The notes below the pieces were generated by a model. That model searched no databases and was not told where the DNA came from. It saw only the letters and a list, made by a program, of their open reading frames with translations. Below are positions 41,525 to 45,513 of a DNA stretch of 45,513 nt, one piece after another; within the stretch, counting starts at the first letter, position 1, and the number at the start of each line of letters is the position of its first letter. The DNA lies in assembly GCF_001522865.1 (NCBI RefSeq), contig NZ_LOWB01000005.1:1-45513 (forward strand), in the 5' to 3' direction. Both the position numbers and the translations under genes were made by a program. Source of the stretch: Burkholderia sp. TSV86 (GTDB taxonomy: Bacteria; Pseudomonadota; Gammaproteobacteria; Burkholderiales; Burkholderiaceae).

Positions 41525-42455
41525 ATCGCACGCGGCGCGCGCCGCCGCAGGCGAGCGCGCCGATGCCGCCCGCCTGCGTGCGTCGGCCGCCGAACACGAT
41601 ACGGCGGCGCGGCGCCGCAAGCGGCGCGCGAGCCTGCGCCTCGTCGCGCTCGCGGCGCTCGTGCTCGGACCGCTCGTGCTGTATCCGCTCGTGCGTCTCG
41701 TGCTGCTGAGCATGAGCGACGCACACGGGCCGACGCTCGCTGCCTATCGCGCGTTCTTCTCAAACCATGACGTCCGAGACGTGCTTGGCACGACGCTGTG
41801 GGTGCTGTTCCTGAGCGCGGGCACGGCGTCGGTGATGGGCGTGCTGCTCGCGACACTGCTGTTTTTTCGGCCGTTTCCCGGCGCATCGATCGTGACGCGC
41901 TTTCTCGAACTGTATGTCGCGTTTCCGTCGTTTCTCGTCGCGTTCACGCTGATTTTTCTGTACGGCTCGCAGGGCTCCGTCAGCATTGCGCTACAGCGTC
42001 TGTTCGGCCTCGATGCGCCCGCGCTCGATTTTTTGTTCGGCACGGGCGGCGTGATGCTCGCGCAGACGGTGTTCTACACGCCGTTCGTCGTGCGTCCGAC
42101 GCTCGCGTCGTTCGCCACGCTCGATCCACGGCTCGTTGAAGCGGCGGCGAGCCTGGGCGCGAACGGATGGATGCAGGCCCGGCGCGTCGTGTTGCCGCTT
42201 GCGTGGCCCGGAATCGCAGCGGGGGTGATCCTGTGTTTTTTGCTGACGTTGAACGAATTCGGCATCCTGCTCGTGCTCGGCAGCGCGAAACTCGTGACGC
42301 TGCCGGTGGCGATTTACAGCAGCGCGACGGTCGATCTCGATCTGCCTGCAGCGGCGGCCGGCTCGGTCGTGATGCTGGCGATCTCGCTGATGCTTTACGC
42401 GTTGTACCGGCAGATGAGCCGGCGCGTGAATGAAGGCGGGCGCCATGCGGGGTGA
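41502..42455 (+). CDS. phnU: 2-aminoethylphosphonate ABC transporter, permease
   Basis: The 317-residue membrane protein has six likely helices after a charged N-terminal tail of about 45 residues, and the EAA loop EAAASLGANGWMQARRVVLP. It resembles the first permease of PhnSTUV and iron-type importers. ATG 41502 overlaps phnT by 23 bp and has GAGG 6 bp upstream. A 245-bp gap, unusual for such an operon, separates it from phnV. Confidence 0.88.
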   Translation: MSSLSHPESHAARAAAGERADAARLRASAAEHDTAARRRKRRASLRLVALAALVLGPLVLYPLVRLVLLSMSDAHGPTLAAYRAFFSNHDVRDVLGTTLWVLFLSAGTASVMGVLLATLLFFRPFPGASIVTRFLELYVAFPSFLVAFTLIFLYGSQGSVSIALQRLFGLDAPALDFLFGTGGVMLAQTVFYTPFVVRPTLASFATLDPRLVEAAASLGANGWMQARRVVLPLAWPGIAAGVILCFLLTLNEFGILLVLGSAKLVTLPVAIYSSATVDLDLPAAAAGSVVMLAISLMLYALYRQMSRRVNEGGRHAG

Positions 42456-42614
42456 CGAACGCGCCCGAGCGGCGGTATTGCGCGACGGCAGCGTGACGGC
42501 TGAAAACCGTGCGGCCAGCGCCGTGGTTTCGCGCGGCAATTGCGCGATGCCGTCGGCAGTCCGCGCGAATATCCCCGCGACATCACCAAGATGGCGGCAA
42601 GCGCCGATGTTTGT

Positions 42615-42639
42615 CCCGCCGCCGCCATATCGCGGCGGG
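42615..42639 (+). other. 8-bp hairpin in the gap between phnU and phnV
   Basis: CCCGCCGC (42615-42622) pairs with GCGGCGGG (42632-42639). It lies in a 245-bp gap with no convincing protein and may reduce phnV expression or mark a processing site. Confidence 0.4.
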
Positions 42640-42700
42640 CATCCGCTATCCGCTGAAGCACGCGCCCGAGGCGGCGTGGCCGTGCTGAGAGGGGAACGAG

Positions 42701-43555
42701 ATGCCGGCTGAGTTTTCGTCGCGCCGTATCGCGGTGCCGCGTCGCGAGCCGCGCTGGACCGATGCGGCGTCGCGTCTTGCGTCGCGTGCGCTCGTCACAT
42801 TCGCCGCCGCTGCCTGCTGCTGGCTGTTCGTGTTGCCCGTTGTCGTCGTTGCGCTGTCGAGCGTGGCCGCGCAATGGTCAGGCACGATCCTGCCCGCCGG
42901 CTATAGCTTGCGCTGGTACGAGCGCCTCGGTCCGCCCGAATTCGACGCGCTGGTCGCGAGCCTGGAAATCGGACTTGGCGTGGCCGTGCTCGGCACGGCG
43001 CTCGGAATCGCGCTTGCGCTCGCGCTCGAAGCGCGCAGCCGGCGCGGAATCGGCGCGTTCATCGACGCGCTCGTGATGTTGCCGAACGGCGTGCCGAGCG
43101 TCGTGCTCGGGCTCGCGGTGCTGATCGCGTATCACACGAAACCTGTCGATTTGTCGAGTTCGCCCGCGATCGTCGTGCTCGTGCAGCTCGCGCTGGTACT
43201 GCCGTTTTGTTACCGATGCGCGGCGGCGGCGCTGCGTCCGGAATTGACGGTGTTGCGCGAGGCGGCGGCGAGCCTGGGCGCACCGCCCGCGATGGTGCTG
43301 TGGCGCGTGCTGTTGCCGCAACTCGTGCCTGCGATCCGCGCGAGCCTCGCGCTGGGTTTCGCGCTGTCGCTCGGTGAGCTTGGCGCGACGCTCACTGTCT
43401 ACCCGCCTGGATTCGCGACCGTGCCGATCGTCGTGATCGGCGAGGTCGAGCGTGGTTACTACCTGCCCGCATCGGCGTTGTCGTTGCTGCTGCTCGGCGC
43501 GTCGCTCGTCGCTCTTATCGCGATCGCGGCGCGCGCGCCGCGGCCGTGGCGTTGA
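42701..43555 (+). CDS. phnV: 2-aminoethylphosphonate ABC transporter, second permease
   Basis: The 284-residue membrane protein has about six helices (LVTFAAAACCWLFVLPVVVV first) and the EAA loop REAAASLGAPPAMVLWRVLL. A late SLGELGATLTVYPPGF segment is typical of the second permease of phosphonate and thiamine-type importers. GAGGGG lies 7 bp before ATG 42701. The pair PhnU/PhnV would form the transmembrane channel for the ATPase PhnT. Confidence 0.88.
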   Translation: MPAEFSSRRIAVPRREPRWTDAASRLASRALVTFAAAACCWLFVLPVVVVALSSVAAQWSGTILPAGYSLRWYERLGPPEFDALVASLEIGLGVAVLGTALGIALALALEARSRRGIGAFIDALVMLPNGVPSVVLGLAVLIAYHTKPVDLSSSPAIVVLVQLALVLPFCYRCAAAALRPELTVLREAAASLGAPPAMVLWRVLLPQLVPAIRASLALGFALSLGELGATLTVYPPGFATVPIVVIGEVERGYYLPASALSLLLLGASLVALIAIAARAPRPWR

Positions 43556-44011
43556 GACGCGAAGGATGTATCGAAAGAAGAGGCCCGTTCGAAAGGCCCG
43601 GGAAGCACAAGAGGCGATCCGGCGCCCGGGCCTGCCTGCTGTCAAGCCCGAGCCAATGGCATGCCCACCGGCGATCACGCCGATGTTCGGTCACATGCCT
43701 TCATGCCGGGCCGGTGGCAGCGAGCCGACGACGGGGTTCACGCGCGTGTCGTCAACGAGTTGCGCACAGAAAGAGAAAGGGCCGCTACGACAGCGAATGA
43801 GGGCAGCGAGCCAAACTTGCTGAGCGACGTGCGAAGCGAGCCGGGGCGGGATTTACACGCTCGCCCGCGCGAACAGCGATAGCTACACGCGAAGCGCCGC
43901 TGCCATTGATAGCTCATGCCGAAGCGGCGCGGCGGGACCGGCGGGGCGAACCCTCGCCTGATCCAATGCGTCGACGCTGCCCGCCATCGTCAATTTGATG
44001 AACCGCATCCC
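43556..44011. other. 456-bp gap, no gene recognised
   Basis: It lies between the convergent phnV and DUF2863 genes. Several frames cross it; one plus-strand frame (43661-43882) contains a helix-like VVNELRTERERAATTANEGS but no start, stop or family pattern supports a gene. It may be debris. Confidence 0.35.
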
Positions 44012-44046
44012 CCCGTCTGCTCCGCCATTCGGGTGGAGCAGACGGG
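44012..44046. terminator. perfect 12-bp hairpin between convergent genes
   Basis: CCCGTCTGCTCC (44012-44023) pairs with GGAGCAGACGGG (44035-44046) around an 11-nt loop, 12 bp beyond the stop of the DUF2863 gene. There is no clear T-run, but the position suits a terminator for the minus strand, perhaps for both. Confidence 0.6.
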
Positions 44047-44057
44047 CGGAAGTTTCC

Positions 44058-45275
44058 TTAATGGAAGTGCGGCTGCGACGGAGACGCATCTTCCGGCATC
44101 TCCGCATGGACGATCTCACCGAGCGGGTCGGCATACAGCGGCACGCCGCAATCGTCGCAGTATTCGGGCTCGAACCGGCCTGGGTGGCGGCGGATATCGG
44201 TGATGCCCGCTTCCTTCAGCAGCGTCACGATTTCCTCGAGCGGCCCGTCGACAGGCGCTTCCGCCTCGAGCGTCGCGTCGTCGGCGGCCGCGTCGCCGTT
44301 CTCCCTGCCATACAACGGCCAGACGACACCATAGATCACATCGTTACTGCCGCGCCGGGTGAAGGCAACCCGATATTCGTCGATCCGGCGCTCGCCAAAA
44401 CCGGCGATCACGGCGCGCAAGTCCTGCGGCGCGGCGCCTGTCGTATCAAATAGATAGCGGATCGCCGTGCGCACGGTGTGCGGGCGGATTCGCTCGTCGG
44501 CATCGCGGCAGGCGGAATAATAGGCATCGGGCAGCAGGCACTCGAATTCACAGCCGGGCAGCGCCGCCGTTAGATTCGCGCCGCCTTGCGCCGACCATTG
44601 CTCGAGGCACTGGCCGCGCTCGATGCGCGTGCCGTGTTCTTCTTCCTGCCAGCGAAAGAGCGGCGCGCCGGCGGGCGCGGCCGCCACGGCAAGCAGGAAG
44701 CGCGGATCGGCGAGAATTGGCGAGGTTTCGGGCAAGTCGCCGAAGTTGAGCTTCACCGGATGATTGCCGAGCGCCGCATGAGCGAGCTGCTGCGCGAGTC
44801 GATAGGTTTCGACGTGGTGACGGGGCAACTGGTCGATGCTGTAAAGAAACGGGGCCATTGCGACGAGCGTGCCCTGCGCGAGCACGTGGGCTTGCAGATG
44901 AGTGCGCAATAGGTCCGCGATCTCGGCCTTCAACGAGCCCGACGGAATCATGTAGCGAGTCCACGCGAGCACGGGAATGGCAACGAGAAGCGCCTCGTAT
45001 GGCTTGCCGTCGACCTCGACGGCAAGCGATTCGCTATGCGTCTCTGCCATGTCGGCGAGCGCGCCATAGGCGTCCGGATGATTCTGCTGAAGGTGGTCGA
45101 GCGCGGCGTCGAGCGTGGTCTGGTTGCCGTTGCGCACGATCTTCGCGAGCAGGGCGTCGAGCTTGGCTTCCCAGAAGCGGTCTTCGACGCGGCTACCGGA
45201 CGCGAACAGCGCGAGCGACAAGCCGACCAATTTGTCGGCATCGGGGGGGAGGCGTTTAGCGGTTCGCTGGCGCAT
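44058..45275 (-). CDS. DUF2863 family protein
   Basis: The 405-residue protein begins MRQRTAKRLPPDADKLVGLS and runs through FASGSRVEDRFWEAKLDALL, matching the DUF2863 family of Burkholderia and relatives, which has no known function. No signal peptide or membrane segment is seen, so it should be cytoplasmic. A cysteine pair near the C-terminus (EYCDDCGVPLYAD) looks like a small metal knuckle. ATG 45275 fits the family start; the frame extends to 45449, with ATG 45311 as an alternative. Confidence 0.82.
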   Translation of the reverse strand: MRQRTAKRLPPDADKLVGLSLALFASGSRVEDRFWEAKLDALLAKIVRNGNQTTLDAALDHLQQNHPDAYGALADMAETHSESLAVEVDGKPYEALLVAIPVLAWTRYMIPSGSLKAEIADLLRTHLQAHVLAQGTLVAMAPFLYSIDQLPRHHVETYRLAQQLAHAALGNHPVKLNFGDLPETSPILADPRFLLAVAAAPAGAPLFRWQEEEHGTRIERGQCLEQWSAQGGANLTAALPGCEFECLLPDAYYSACRDADERIRPHTVRTAIRYLFDTTGAAPQDLRAVIAGFGERRIDEYRVAFTRRGSNDVIYGVVWPLYGRENGDAAADDATLEAEAPVDGPLEEIVTLLKEAGITDIRRHPGRFEPEYCDDCGVPLYADPLGEIVHAEMPEDASPSQPHFH

Positions 45276-45445
45276 AGATAGACATAATTTTGGATGCGAG
45301 GAACCTGTCATTTTAGTCTGTTCCGTGCGGGTGCTGCGGTTTGCGGCTTTCTGGCCGAAGCGCCGCATGGGGGAGCGGTGATTGGATTGCCTGGGAGAAA
45401 AAATTTTCGAGATACGCTTGCATGTAATGAATCTTATGACTAGAA

Positions 45446-45481
45446 TCACGCCTCTTTCACGGAAACGGAAACGAGGCGTGA
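45446..45481 (+). promoter_or_regulatory. 9-bp stem in the leader of a gene beyond the right edge
   Basis: TCACGCCTC (45446-45454) pairs with GAGGCGTGA (45473-45481) around an 18-nt loop, followed by AAGGAGGGAAGGAAG, which contains a strong ribosome-binding-site-like run. It may be the leader of the next plus-strand gene or the promoter region of the DUF2863 gene. Confidence 0.3.
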
Positions 45482-45513
45482 AGGAGGGAAGGAAGCTTGG
45501 CCGGCCGATCGAG

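Noticed and set aside
43556..44011. Plus-strand frames of 70-120 codons behind phnV
   Set aside because: No start signal, no family resemblance, and composition typical of non-coding GC-rich DNA.

Overview
The window is GC-rich, densely coded bacterial DNA that reads as a Burkholderia chromosome, most likely of the B. pseudomallei group. The pointers are codon use dominated by GC3, a DUF2863-family protein, several catabolic and uptake operons typical of Burkholderia, and a heptanucleotide repeat array of the kind common in that group. The genus is an inference from gene content; I could not run a search.

Layout. 1-137 is the tail of an outer-membrane efflux lipoprotein, followed by a roughly 600 bp gap that may hold a small RNA. 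735-2622 (minus) is a regulator plus carboxylate/amino-acid symporter pair, with an acetyltransferase diverging from it. 3443-9046 (plus) is a sulfur-acquisition type operon: a MetQ-like binding protein, a flavin monooxygenase of the NtaA/SnaA family, MetN-like ATPase, MetI-like permease and a DszC/SfnB-like monooxygenase. 9196-22192 is accessory and mixed. It holds hypothetical proteins, a TetR regulator, a DoxX protein, a Fur-box-preceded OprB-type porin with a broken ABC permease behind it, a leucine-rich-repeat protein kinase, a lower-GC SIR2-like DUF4917 protein, an MHS-family transporter, an oxidoreductase beside a dead LysR gene, and a methyltransferase.

22676-31969 is an apparently complete trans-4-hydroxy-L-proline degradation cluster. 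It diverges from a short control region with a perfect 12-bp inverted repeat. The epimerase and a three-subunit D-hydroxyproline dehydrogenase run rightward. The deaminase, an amino-acid permease and the 2-oxoglutarate semialdehyde dehydrogenase run leftward. A PAS-AraC type regulator follows the rightward operon.

32775-37808 is a quinate/shikimate catabolic cluster: a fused dehydroshikimate dehydratase (QuiC1 type), diverging from aroQ, a shikimate/quinate dehydrogenase and an MFS importer. A 20-unit heptamer array (37815-37954) follows it. 38008-43555 is a 2-aminoethylphosphonate use locus: phnW diverging from the phnSTUV importer. The window ends with a DUF2863 protein (44058-45275, minus) and the leader of a following gene.

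The larger picture is scavenging of sulfur, nitrogen, carbon and phosphorus from organic sources. The least explained items are the SIR2-like protein, the LRR kinase, the candidate sRNA, the iron-controlled porin and several perfect palindromes in control regions.
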